The notes under the pieces were generated by a model that searched no databases, was not told the DNA's origin, and saw nothing but the letters and a program-made list of their open reading frames with translations. From assembly GCA_013423325.1 (NCBI GenBank), contig BLJB01000184.1, positions 96,757 to 160,756 on the forward strand: a DNA stretch of 64,000 nt, written 5' to 3'. The position numbers and the translations under genes are program-made. This DNA comes from Usnea hakonensis (lineage: Eukaryota; Ascomycota; Lecanoromycetes; Lecanorales; Parmeliaceae). Below are positions 42,872 to 54,534 of the stretch, piece after piece (the stretch's first letter is position 1; every line of letters starts with the position of its first letter).

Positions 42872-43616
42872 CTTCTATCGATTCTCGGTAGAGTTTTTGT
42901 AATGTAGATCGGAAATTGGATTTGTGATTTGTGGTGTGAGTAGGGTTTGGGACTACGGGCGGTTGGTGGGGAGGGGAAGGGGGGGGGTTGGGGGAATGTG
43001 TTATGGAGGGGGTTAGGGGGATGTGTTATAGAAGGGGTCGGGGGTAGGTTGGTTGGTTTGGTTGGGGACGATGATGCGGATGGGGAGGATGATGGTGGTT
43101 GGGGTAGGGATGATGGTGGTTGCAAGGGCAGCAAAGTGATTTAGTAATCCTCGCAAGTATCCTGGTCTCTCATGGATATCCATCCTAGTGCTTCATTCGC
43201 TACATTCGAACTATGCGAATCGTATATAAATGTATATGGAGGGTAGCTGTAGCTTTGTTTTGGCTATCCCATCGCTATGGGTAGGCCGAACAGTGGCCTG
43301 AAGAGTTGTATTCAGGCCCATTTTTGTAGTGCTGAGAAGACTTCTGTATCTATTCTTTGAAGTGATATATATAGGCAGGGGTTGGGTGGCCGAAAAAACG
43401 ATGCCATGCCTCTGAAAGAAATGAATTGACTGGAGGGCGATTGCGGTGCGAAAAGCTGTTTCTGTGCACTCTAAGAGAGACTGTCTCCAGTTCAAACCCA
43501 TGGTGTATCATAGTTATGGCATTTTGCTCATGAGACCAATGAGACGGACCCAGCCGGGGCATCCGTCTTATCCTGGGGAGTGAACTTCTCATGACTGTGA
43601 CACAACATCGATGATA
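42872..43616. other. Intergenic, G-rich promoter side of the GT4 gene
   Basis: The part 42930-43130 is G-rich with imperfect repeats of TGTGTTAT(G/A)GA and GATGATGGTGGTTG. No gene supported. Confidence 0.4.
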
Positions 43617-44529
43617 TCAATGTCTTCCGAACATGACTTTGAATGCGTCTGCATCCATCTGACCTCTTGCTGCAGTGCTCCCGCCGGCGACTACCGCTTT
43701 CCCATGAACCTGTGTTACATTGCCTTGTGCCTTACCCGCAATACCTTCAAAGTACCGAGAATCATCTGCGGAAACGTCTCCGAACTGTTGTTTGATTGGA
43801 TTTGCATCAGAAGTAGCTGAGAGGGCGTTTTGACAGATGCTTTGGAGTCTGCGAATGGAGTTGACGTTCCATTCGCGGTCTTCCGCGGTTGCTGCGCTCT
43901 CGTTGTGCGGATTCGATATGGAGAGGTTTTGGAGATCGCTTATTGTCTGGTTCAGCTGCGTGTTGTAGGCGCTGAGCTGGGTCTCTTGTCTTGCGAATCG
44001 CTCGCTCAACTGCTGGGATTCTGTCGATGATGACTTTAAGACTATTCTACGTCCTATCATTAGCTGCGGAATCAATCTCATCTCTTGCAACGTACAGGTT
44101 CATTGAAGTCGTCACGAGCGTGATGAGCTGCTGGTGATCCCGTAAACGGCGGTTGAATTGATTAATCTCTGATTCGTGGAAATTCACGATGAATCTATCG
44201 CGCTTGCTGAAGGTGCCATCTTTCGAATGCTTGGTATACGTCTCAATTTTCTGACTGAACTTGTCGCACTCCTTCCGCGACCATTCTAGGGCTTCGACCA
44301 TCCTGAATCTCTGCAAGACCGCATCGAATATGGCGGCATCTCCGGTAGCCAGGTCCAGCATGAGCGTATCTATTGCACTCTGCGTTGTAGAGACATTCGC
44401 TTTGGTATGCATAATAGCTTTTGGAACGTCTCTCAGTTTGTCGACCAGTTCGTAGAGCTTTTTGCTACTCTCCCATGCCAATGTGGCTACAGCAATCACG
44501 CTAGCAGTCACACCAAGAGCTTCAGCCAT
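43617..44529 (-). CDS. HeLo-like N-domain protein with glycine-rich pseudo-repeat tail (putative cell-death effector)
   Basis: Exons 44529-44096 and 44046-43617 (intron GTACGT..TAG, 49 nt), 287 aa. The N-terminus MAEALGVTASVIAVATLAWE then SSKKLYELVDKLRDVPKAI is the typical start of the fungal STAND N-terminal/HeLo-like domain family, which occurs both on NLRs and as free proteins; helical to about residue 215. The last ~57 residues differ: Gly, Ala, Ser and Asn-rich, with two similar blocks, QFGDVSADDSRYFEGIAG (about 232-249) and VHGKAVVAGGSTAARGQMD (about 258-276), joined by KAQGNVTQ. Divergent from the NACHT-WD40 gene, 898 bp between start codons. By analogy with HET-S/NWD2 the helical domain would be a membrane-active effector and the tail an amyloid-forming trigger; the domain and gene order are seen, the function is inferred. 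Confidence 0.75.
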
Positions 44530-45427
44530 GTCAAAGTTCCCTTGCTTTGATGCCTGTAAAATCAATACGCAATTAATCAAACAGTGCAATGATGAAAAAT
44601 TGAAGAAGCCATGGATCAATAGGGAGTAAATTGGCTAGGAGAAGGAGATATTTGACCCCACGGAGCTGAAAACAGATGCGTGAAACCTGATCCAATCAAA
44701 ATAGCCAAGGGGCATTGCGTAAGCTGACATTGCAAAAGCACTGAGCTGCCTAAACAGGCATAGCCCTAGAGCAGTAAGGCTACCAAGAGTGGATCCCTTG
44801 CGAAATATTTGTAGCTGTGGGCTTACTTAAGCAGGTGCAGTGGTCCAAGAATACATTTATTTTGGCTAAGTTGGCGCCACACGGGATGGGCCTTTCCAAT
44901 AGCCCAAACTAGTTGGTGTATGGGTACATCGAATGCAAGAGACCTATATTCTGAGTATCTTCCCACCTTCCGGGCCTGATCCATCTCAACCAACTTGGCT
45001 CCTTCTATCAGAGTGATGGGTATTTGTAGGAGTAAATTTTAGCTCCTACAGGCAAGATGAAATTGATTCAACAGCTAAGAGCGACAGTTGCTTTGTCATG
45101 CAAACATGCCACATTCACGTAATGTGAGAACTCCATACTTTGGATCGTTTCTATGGAAAGCTTTTGCAATTTAAAATTTCTAGGTACCTGGGTACTTCGT
45201 TTACGGTAGTTGCAAGGCAATATCGGAAATGCATACTTAGTCAGCCCCCACTATGTAACGCCTACCAATCTCAATCTCTCAAGGCAGCCTTTCATCAGCG
45301 TGGACGATCTGAAAGGGAACCGATATAGAAGTTTACGAGATTTTTCTCTTCATTTGGATATGCCTCTACTCTCCCGTCTGTTGCCACACCTTTTAAACCC
45401 GCTGGCTCTACACTACCGGTGGTTGCT
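44530..45427. promoter_or_regulatory. Divergent intergenic between HeLo-like gene and NLR
   Basis: 898 bp without coding evidence. It contains GCTCTACACTACCGG just before the NLR start and several AT-rich tracts. The head-to-head arrangement would allow coordinate expression. Confidence 0.5.
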
Positions 45428-48400
45428 ATGTCGTCCGAAGTTCCTTCGTCTCAGGCGCCTGTGAGCCTGCAATTCGGCAACAGCGAAACCACTGGAAACA
45501 GTCAATCCTTCTCGGGCTTTGTTGCTGGATCAGTCCAATTTCAATGTAAGTAGCTGACCAATTCAGGTACTCGTACACTACTTATGCTATACGCAGCGGG
45601 CCAAGATCGCTTAGACGCTCTCCCTCGTGCTGAAGGTGCTAGCTTCAATTCGGCGGAGCTCGAACATGAGAGATTATGCTTACCTGGTACTCGGACCAAA
45701 ATCCTCGATCTCATCGAACAATGGACCGTCAACCCTCAAGGCGAGCGTATCTTCTGGCTTAGTGGGATGGCCGGCACAGGCAAATCTGCTATCGCTCGCA
45801 CTTTGGCCCACACCCTGTCAGAGAAGAAACAGCTAGGAGCCAGCTTCTTCTTCTCCCGAGGCAGAGGTGACCGCGGAGATGCCTCGAAATTTTTCACCTC
45901 CATTGCTTACCAACTTGCATTGTTGGACGCCGAGAACGGGGCACTTGCTCAATCGATTCGGAAAGCAATCAATCAACATCCTGACATTTTCACGCGAGCG
46001 AAACGCGATCAGTGGAAATTTCTTATCCAGGAGCCCTTGTCACAATTGAAAAGCTACTCTACAAATGGAACGGTTCTGGTTCTCGTAATTGATGCACTGG
46101 ATGAGTGTGAAAATGACGAAGACGTCAAGCTAATCTTGAGACTGCTTTGCCAATCGTAAGGCTTTGAAGCGATCCGGTTTCGAGTATTCGTGACAGGTAG
46201 ACCTCGTATATCAGTGCGTGATGGCTTCCTGGACACCATTTATAAAAGTCTTATCCTTCACGAGATCGAGCGGTATATTGTGCAGGGAGATCTTCGAATC
46301 TTTTTTGGTCACGAGCTCGGAAGCCTCCAGAAACAAGGCCGCCTGACTCTGGGCGAAGACGATATTGACACTATGGTACAGCGGGCAGGGGAGCTTTTCA
46401 TATATGCTGCCACTATCTGTTCATTCGTTGCTCAAAAAAGGCATCCGCCTCATCGTAAGCGTTTGGAAATTGTCCTACAGAATAACGCCTTTACAACGTC
46501 GCCTCAGAAGAACCTCGATCAGTTATATATACAAATCCTTCGAGAAGCAGCCTCAATGAACGACTCGGCGGAAGAAAAAGCGTTGTTTTGCTCACACTTC
46601 AGAGTCATTATTGGCTCAGTTGTAAGCCTAATTAGCCCTCTCTCCGTCATCTCGTTGGCAGCCCTTCTGTTTGAAAGGCTAGATAGCATCGAGCTCACAT
46701 TGGACAACCTCTTGTCGATCCTGAATGTCACTGATGTCGCAATTTCCTTGATACACCCTTCTTTTCGAGACTTTCTGCTTGACAAGAAGCGGTGTAATGA
46801 CAACGATTTCTGGGTTGATAGCGCTGAGACACACCTTGCACTGGCTAAGAATAGCTTAAGGCTTATGGCAGCCTGTCTTAGGAGAGACATCTGCGACTTG
46901 CATTTGCCAGGGATTTTGATTAAAGAAATAAATCCAGAGAGGGTCCGAGAATGTATTTCTCCAGAGCTCGAATACGCATGCACATACTGGGTCCGACACC
47001 TCGAAAGCAGCGTTCAAGCTGCAAACGGTATCCCCGGACATGATGTGCTAGATACGACGCGGCACTTTTTTGAGCAAAAAACCCTTTACTGGTTGGAAGC
47101 ACTAAGCCTTCTCGGGAAGATGCAAGAATCAGTCTTGATGCTGTCAACATTACTGACCATTGTTGAGGTAAGCATGAATATCGGGATCTAATTTGTCATA
47201 TCTGACACTTCGTCTAGTCATGCGATGACAATCGATTACACAGAGTGGCGTACGACGTCTACCGCTTTGTCTTACAGTACCGGGCAACCATCGAACAAGC
47301 ACCGCTTCAAACGTACTATTCGGCTCTTGTGTTCAGCCCCACTGAAAGTGTCCTTTGGAGGATTTGCAGAAGCCAAGTCCCAGGTTGGATCTCTCGTATA
47401 TCCAGGACTACAAGCAAATGGGGACCGTTAATGCAGACGCTCGAAGGCAAAGAAACCGTCATCAGCGCCAAGTTTTCGCCGGACCAATTGAAACTCATGT
47501 CCTTTTCGGCTAATGATACAGTGCGTATCTGGGATGCAAGAACCGGAATGCTGCTACAAAGGTTTCAAATACAAGCCCCGAGTTGGATTGACTATCCTTG
47601 CTGGGATATCGTTTTCAACGGGGAGACGATCGCGTTCATTTATCCCGTCACTATAGAGGTATGGAATGTGACATTCGAATCACATATTCGAACAATGTGG
47701 CTGGATTTAATTCACGCGCTAGCGCTCTCGCCCATCGAACAGAAATTAGCTTCTGGGTCTAGTAATGGCTCGGTACGCGTGTGGGACATTACGTCCGGAA
47801 TGCTTCTTCAAACATGTAAAGGTTACGCTAGTGATGTTATATCTCTGGAGTTTTCGCCCAATGGGCAGAAGCTCGCATCAAAGTGCCGGAACCGGAATAT
47901 GATATTCTTATGGCACTTGGGCTCCGCCTCGTTGTTATATACACTCAGAAGCCAATTTGAGCTGTACGATCCATTGTTGACTTCACCCTTGGCATTTTCG
48001 CGTAACGGGAAGACCATCGCGTGCGAGTTTTGTGTCGGCACGGTAGAAATATGGGACGCAGAGTCTGGAGCGGTGCTGCAGACGCTCGGGAGTTTCGGGT
48101 ACAACAATAAAGGAGTGGCACTCAACGAACATCATCTTGCGTCTTGGAACTTTAATGGCACCGTGCGAATGTGGGACGTACCGACCGGGTCACTGTTGCG
48201 CACGTTCATATGTGATAGTCCGTTAGAAGCTACAGTTTGGGCCTTCTCGCTTATTGGGCAAAGGCTTGTGTCTGGGAGTATGGATGGCAACGTCAACATA
48301 TGGGATGCAGCATTCAAGTCACCGCTGTCACAGCAGCGACCAGGCCATGATAATGAGCTCTCAATGTTAGTATTTTCGCCTAACGGACAGAAGCTGGCAT

Positions 48401-48960
48401 CACTCTCCGCAAATCTTGTAAGCCGTAAGATCTGGCTATGGGATGTAGCAGCCGGGTCGGTACAGGATACGCGCCACACTCCCTCGTTTATCACGTCGGT
48501 GGCGTTCTCGGCTGACGGAGTCGAGCTCTTGGCCTGGCACGAAAACAAAGTAAAGTGTATATGGGACTTAGAATCCGGAAAATTTTCGGACTGGCAATTG
48601 CAATGGCAATTGCAATGGCGAAATATTGAGATACACGATACTACTGCCAATCCGTCATGCCGACTGAACCTCATCGATCGTTGGGTAACAGTGAGCCAGA
48701 AGAGATTAATTCGCATCCCTCCAGGTTGGCAAGCTGCCACATGTGGAACAAAATTAGCTGTCGGCTCTTCTTTAGGCAACGTCACTTTCATGGATCTGGA
48801 TCTCGAATTGATAGAAAGCTCGATAAATTTGCCGACTAATCTCGCACATGGTCAAGATGGATCACCAAGCCATGTCCACGTTATTGATAGTGCGAGTGAG
48901 GACGATGACGATTCGTCTGATATCGAATATTTGGGACAAAGGGAGTGTCGACGAGAATGA
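45428..48960 (+). pseudogene. NACHT-WD40 NLR (STAND) gene interrupted by one in-frame stop
   Basis: Exons 45428-45545, 45597-47167 and 47218-48960; introns GTAAGT..CAG and GTAAGC..TAG; 1143 codons if the stop is counted as a residue. N-terminal motif (residues 14-34) LQFGNSETTGNSQSFSGFVA. Linker SGQDRLDALPRAEGASFNSA, the usual fungal NLR pre-NACHT phrase, then Walker A GMAGTGKSAIARTLA, Walker B VLVLVIDALDECEN, and sensor-like RFRVFVTGRP. Winged-helix region to about residue 560; the C-terminal third is a WD40 propeller with repeated VRIWDARTGMLLQ-type blades. TAA at 46157-46159 falls between Walker B and the sensor, in otherwise intact frame: the codon could have been CAA, and C-to-T at CpA is what RIP produces. 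If translated only to the stop, a 226-aa product with motif and Walker A/B results. No intron removes the stop without deleting the sensor or breaking the frame. Confidence 0.85.
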
Positions 48961-49827
48961 AGATAACAATGATGATTGATGAAATTGAGCTTGATCTAAT
49001 AGAGATGACGGCGCACTCGGTCACGGTCTTGTCACTTAAATCTCTCAGCGTTTGACACATGTCGTACAATCTCTATTTTAAACGACTCATGGAAATTCTC
49101 ATGACAGATTCCATCATCGTCTAAGTCCTGCAACTGCCAGCTATGTACATGAGCTCTATACACCATCAGAAAATGGCCATGGGAAATCAAGCGGCCCCCC
49201 TTTCTCCCCTCAGAAAACCAAAACAAACAGCCACCCCCTTTAAAAAAAACAAAAAAAAAAAACAGCAAGCTCCCCAACACACATACATACATAACTCGTA
49301 CCCTTCCCATTCATCTACGTCCTACATCAGTCCATATATCACCACAACCAGTCTAATCCTCACCCCCGTCCCTCCTGCAACAAGCTCCACTGACATAAAA
49401 AAACCCAATCTCTACACATATACAATACGTCCAAGCACCCCTTGGGCTTCGAGCCCTACCTGCCTGCCTGCATGTCTCCCTCCATCCATGCTGCCCCTAC
49501 CACCCTTTCTTCTCCTCCCATCCATCCATCCTACCTTCCCCCCCCCTAGCCACATCCCAGCACCATTCATTCATCACAACACTAACCAACATCCACCATA
49601 CCCACACCCACACCATACTCAGAGCATTAGCATTCTTCCCCTGCACCCTCATACCCTTCGACAGCAATAACATTTATAGCTGGGGTTCAGCTTCTACTGT
49701 TCTTTCTTCTTTCTTTCTTTCTGCATCTTAAACCTACCTCATTGATATCTGCGAAAGGGAATGGGAATGGGGATGGGAATGGGGTGTGTGATGTATTGTA
49801 GACGGGGTTCTTGGTGGGGGTTGGGGA
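48961..49827. other. Intergenic, C/A-rich low complexity
   Basis: From 49190 to 49640 the plus strand is C/A-rich with CCATCCATC and ACACC tracts and a poly-A run at 49246-49262. Open frames here reflect composition only. No gene supported. Confidence 0.45.
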
Positions 49828-49847
49828 GAGGGGGGGGGGGGGGGGGG

Positions 49848-49944
<97 letters not shown>
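49828..49944. repeat. Poly-G tract of about 115 bp
   Basis: Nearly pure G with rare T interruptions, followed by GGAGGAGGAGG. It could form stacked G-quadruplexes. It may also be a sequencing or assembly artefact, as similar homopolymers occur beside the NN gap (60007-60060) and at the window end. Confidence 0.8.
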
Positions 49945-49945
<1 letters not shown>

Positions 49946-50805
49946 GATAGGAGGAGGAGGAATATAGCACCGCTCTCATTCATGCGCGCTTTGAGGGGCG
50001 GGATGGTGTATGTATGTATGGAAGGAAGGGGGGATTAGCGGGTTTTGGATACTGTGGATACTGCTTTTGGGGGTGGTGGTGGGCTGGCTTTGTTGAGGGG
50101 GGGGTTTGGATATTTTTCTTTCTTTACGGGGGTTTGGAGTGAGGGGTATGGATTGGTGGGTTACTTACTTGGTGGGGAGAGGCAGTGGGGTTGGGGCTGG
50201 TGAGAGGGGAGGGGGTTGTGGTGGGGGATTGTGTGGGGAGTGGGGATTGGTGATGTGGTGGATGTGTGAATTGAAGGGTTGGAAGTCTATGGGGATGGAA
50301 TTGAATGGGCGTTTGTTCTTGTGTCCTGGTTTGGGATTGCTGGGGGAGTATCGCTTTTGTTGATTGCTGGTGTTGTGGTGATGGGTGGATGGGATGGGAT
50401 GGATAGGTTTGGGTTTTTGATGATGGTGATGGTACGAGGGGAGTAATCTGGATTTGGGTTCAGAAGGTTGTGGTTGTTTCCAGATGGAAATTTTGTATGT
50501 TGTAGGGGGATGGGACCGAATTGGGACAAGATCGTTTCCTTTGAGTTCTGAGAACTAGGGAACAGGGAATTTCATGCATTTTCGTTCTTGAAGGCAGATC
50601 TTGGGAGTGGTTCCTCACTGTACTGGTTGTCTAGCGATGGAGCTACGTTGTTATAGCATGTTGTACCATAGGAATCATCGCTGATAAGCATCATCTTGAA
50701 CAACAGGGCTTTGATATTGTGCCGCGGCGTTTGTTCCAGTAAGCACTGCGCCTTGGGGCGTGTGGCGCCCAGATCTTCTCTGATTCATAGAATACACGGT
50801 GTACG
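49945..50805. other. Intergenic, G-rich
   Basis: 3' flank of the DUF4246 gene. G/T-rich low-complexity sequence with runs of G; no coding evidence. Confidence 0.4.
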
Positions 50806-52836
50806 TCATGAGTCAGCATCATCGCCGCCAACAAAATCAGCCTCGGGCTCTCCGTAGAAATCCCACTCCTCATATCCCTCCATAGCTGCTGTGTGGTTTC
50901 TTCGAAATCGTTCCCTCTCCTCCTTCATTTCTTCTCGCATGCGCTCGCCTTCTCTCATTGAAATGGGATAAGCATCCTCGTCCACTTTCTCTACAATGGC
51001 GTTGAAGACCTCACGGGGCAACCTCCATAGTACAGCGCACTTCTTTCTCACAGCCTCGGCCCACCAGTCTCGTCGCTGACAGGGCACCATACTCGTACTC
51101 ATGATTCGTCGATTCGGGTCGATGAGATGCAATGTCAATATCTTACAATGACCTGGTTTAGAGGTATCGTCTAGCTTGAAGGAGTTGAGTCGTGTTTGGA
51201 AGACGTTGGGCCATGCGACGACGCGGTTCTCGCGTAGTGTTACTGTACCGAGGGTTTGGATGATGGGATCGCCGTGGCGCGCACCATAGATTTGAGGTAA
51301 AAAGGGAGGAGAGCGGATGGAGCCTTTGGCTGCGATGGCTTCTTCGGGGAAGATTTTACGTCGAAATGAGATTGTTGGTGGGTTTGTGGGGGAGAGGTTG
51401 TCGGTTGAGTAGATGTAGGTTGCGGAGGCGCAGATGCGTTCGTTCTGTGGTAGGTTCATGTTATGAACATATAGATAAGAGTATTTAGGAGACGTTGAGG
51501 GAGATGGAAATTGAAGGTTCAATGAACGTACCGTCTGGCCCTGTACGTGCCATTCCTCGCTCGGATACGATGGATTCGATGGCGAAAGATGTATTTCTCG
51601 AACTTGAAGCACCATTTGCAGACCTATGTTCCAGAATTCTCTCTTCAGATCCACGAATATTGAGGACTTGTATTGCCCTTTTCCATTGAGGAAATCTCCA
51701 TAAGCGCGCTGCTCGGGAGGTCGGTAATTGCCTGGTGCGCGATCTATGAATGGTGTGCGCCCGAAGCGTACGAGGTGGATTCGTTGGTTTTGATATCCGG
51801 GTGCTTTGAGGTCAATAAGAGTACGATCAAAGACTGGGAGCAACGTGTCAATGAGGTTCTCGATCCCGTTGTAGAACGCTGAATTGCTCTTGGGATGAAC
51901 ATTGTTGATGTAGCCGTTTACTCTGGAGCGAAAAATTTCGAGTCAGTACCTGAAGCTCCTTGGTAGAACAACAAGACTTACCGAGATCGTCCCAGCCCGT
52001 CGTCCTCGAAAGAGACGTCAAATGGAAGACACTGAAAGCGTCGTGACCATGCTATGTCGTTACGATACTTGGCAAATTCTTCCTGTCTACAATCTTCTTC
52101 TGGCGGCATTTTGACAGTTTCCCCTGCGCCACATTGTAAAATGCAGCTTGTGCGTGAAACAGACCCCTGCCTCAAAGTCCGTGTTCTCTCCCATGCAAAT
52201 GCGAAGAGGTATGGATCTACAACATCTCGTATCTGACAAGCTTGACTGTGACAGGGTTTTGAGGCTTGGATCGCCGTGATTGCGGTCAAGAGAGCGAGTC
52301 TCGTGGACAATGGCACACAGTCATCAGATTTGATGACCCCACCGTCGATTGCTGGAATTATCCGAGTGCGAATAAAGTTGCGGACGTAATAAGCGACTTC
52401 GTCGACGCACTGAAAATTTCAACGAGATACTCATCAGAATCTAGCAAGATTCCAACATACCCAATCAGTCATAGAGCGAGTGGTATCGTAACCAGTGAGC
52501 AATTTCGCGCTTTTCCATTCGAAAGCGAAGTCCGGATCAAAGATCTTCCGGTCCCAATCTGGCATATCGGTCAAGCTATTCATCCAAGCAATCATTGTGA
52601 TCTCTCGCATGGTATAGCAGAATGTCCTGTCAAGGTCGCATGATCAGACACCAGCGAGCCACAAATTCAAATTGGTGTGCGGCTTACGGATTCTCACTAC
52701 CATCAAGGGCAGAGCCCAACAAGGTGTCATTATCCCATGTTATCAGTGGCTGGAATGGTCTGACCTTCATCTGTGGCCATTGTAAAGGTAGGCCAAAGCC
52801 CGGAACAATCCAACCTTGTTGCTTTCGGGTAGCCAT
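50806..52836 (-). CDS. DUF4246 domain protein, five exons
   Basis: Exons (minus) 52836-52688, 52626-52461, 52409-51982, 51922-51532 and 51444-50806; phases match; 590 aa. The family phrases appear in order: GWIVPGFGLPLQWPQ near the N-terminus, REITMIAWMNSLTDMPDWDR followed by KIFD, INNVHPKSNSAFYNGIENLI, LQVREIHLSPSNPSYPSEEW followed by HVQGQTNERICASATYIYST, and the C-terminal VFQTRLNSFKLDDTSKPGHC followed by KILTLHLIDPNRRIMST. The HxE of WHVQG and the C-terminal Arg/His resemble a 2-oxoglutarate/Fe(II) dioxygenase-like core, but activity is unknown for this widespread fungal family. The tail (last ~60 residues) is acidic and charged. Intron 1 uses GTAAGC; an alternative earlier donor breaks the frame. 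Confidence 0.88.
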
Positions 52837-54534
52837 GCTCTCAAGAAATTGCGATCATTCGGCGATGGTGTAGTCTATGACCGTAATATGCTGTAGAGTC
52901 GAGAAGAGATATTGACAGCATTCACAAGGTCATGCAGAATGACGTAAGATTCGCAGTATGGTCTTATTCCCTTTGTTCGCCTATCTGATGGTGCAAACAC
53001 GTGGCTCATAGCGTGTTACGGATGTCTGAGTAGATGATGTTGGTGTTGGTATTGGCTGAGGAATCATGAAATGGTATTCTTGATGACAATAGAGAGCAAT
53101 GACGGAAAAGGAATACAGCATCCACGCTATTGAGATGGTTCGACCGCTCGAGGAGCTTAGGGTGGGGGCGACGTGGTTCTGTGCCTCGAATCAGCACTAG
53201 CCTGTCTCAGATGTGTGTGGGGGTAAAGCTTAGCACCTCTCTCCAAACGTCTTACAAAAGGTAAAGCTCCGTACGTGGAATGCCATGAGGGTACTATGTT
53301 GTAGACAAATGCTAAGTTGTTGGACAGTTAATATGGGAATGGGAGTGGCCGCCAATCGGATTTAATATGGGACTGGCCGCCTCCCGGCTAGTTCAAGTTG
53401 TCTACAACATACTTAGGTTGTGCCCTAACTAAACTTTCGCAACAAGGACTGCAAAGAACATAGTACAACAACATAGGTACATAGGTAATTCTAGAGCTTC
53501 TCTTAGAATCCATCATGGAAATCTCCCTTGGAAAGCGCGTGTCATGAAGATCACTGGTGCTGATGTGATCTTGTTTCAGTTGTACCACTCCCAACATCTG
53601 CCATATCCTGCCACGAGTATTGTAAGGTAGACAGCATCTTGCTCCTCAGCTTCATTTTCGTCATTACCATCATTATCAACCATCATCATCAATGTTCCGT
53701 GTTTGCACTTTTGTATGCTCAACCCTCGTGATGTATGAGGTTTTGCTCTTTGAGACACTGACATAGCCAACAGGTGCAAAAAGTGATCAGATCATCTTAC
53801 CTCAACCTATCATTTTAGCTCAAATATAGCGAGACACCGCCTCATATGCTGACGACGTATGCTGGCGATGAAACGTTAGGAATGTTGAGGCTTGTACTCG
53901 ACACTTTTCATCTCTCACCTACTTCGCGCACTATCTACCGTGCAATGTGAACTCTTTTTTTCAGTCCGAACCCAACTTGTCATAGCGTACCGTATCCACA
54001 CCTGCGATGACCAATACTCAAAGAAGTTTGGGACAGATCTTGACGATTATCTGGGGTGAGCTGTGGCTGATGTGATCTGAAGGAATAGCAGTGCCGCACA
54101 GGCACAGCACAAAACGATGCCTTTGATTTCCTTTTTCGGCTAGCTCAACGGTCATAGTGACTGTCCCCGTCACCCACACGAAACTTCCAAAGTCTCATCT
54201 TCCTCCTAATGTGCTTCGTTGGGTTCCCCACTGCAAGCACGAGAGTCAAGATTTGGCGCCTCAACAGCTTTCCTTAGCTTTCGTAGATGATGCCAGGAGA
54301 TATGGTATCCTAAGAATAATGAAGGTGAGCTTCATCGGTTTGATACTACAAGTTGGTGGCATGCCTCCTTGCACAGATCTGTTAGAGTACTTCCAACATT
54401 TGGTAAGGACTTCCAACATAAATAGATGCCATTCCTCGCCATGGTTATATATAATATTCTGATTTGTCTTAATCGTTTCCACCCTTTGGGACTTTTCCTA
54501 GCTCTGCTGTGCGATTGTCCTTTGATCCCACATC
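52837..54534. other. Gene-poor region of about 1.7 kb
   Basis: Frames at 53388-53779 (-) and 54157-54462 (+) have no domains, signal peptides or consistent splice sites. The last 60 bp, with TATATAATATTC near 54447, are the promoter of the next gene. Confidence 0.4.

Noticed and set aside
46155..46195. A 41-nt intron (GTAAGG..CAG) removing the NLR stop
   Set aside because: Joining there creates TCG TAG, a new stop, and deletes the conserved RVFVTGRP sensor segment.
48132..48791. 219-codon minus-strand frame
   Set aside because: Antisense of the WD40 region; repeated translation mirrors the propeller repeats.
49687..49983. Polyproline/polyglycine proteins across the poly-G tract
   Set aside because: Open in several frames only because of the homopolymer; no start context, no conservation possible.
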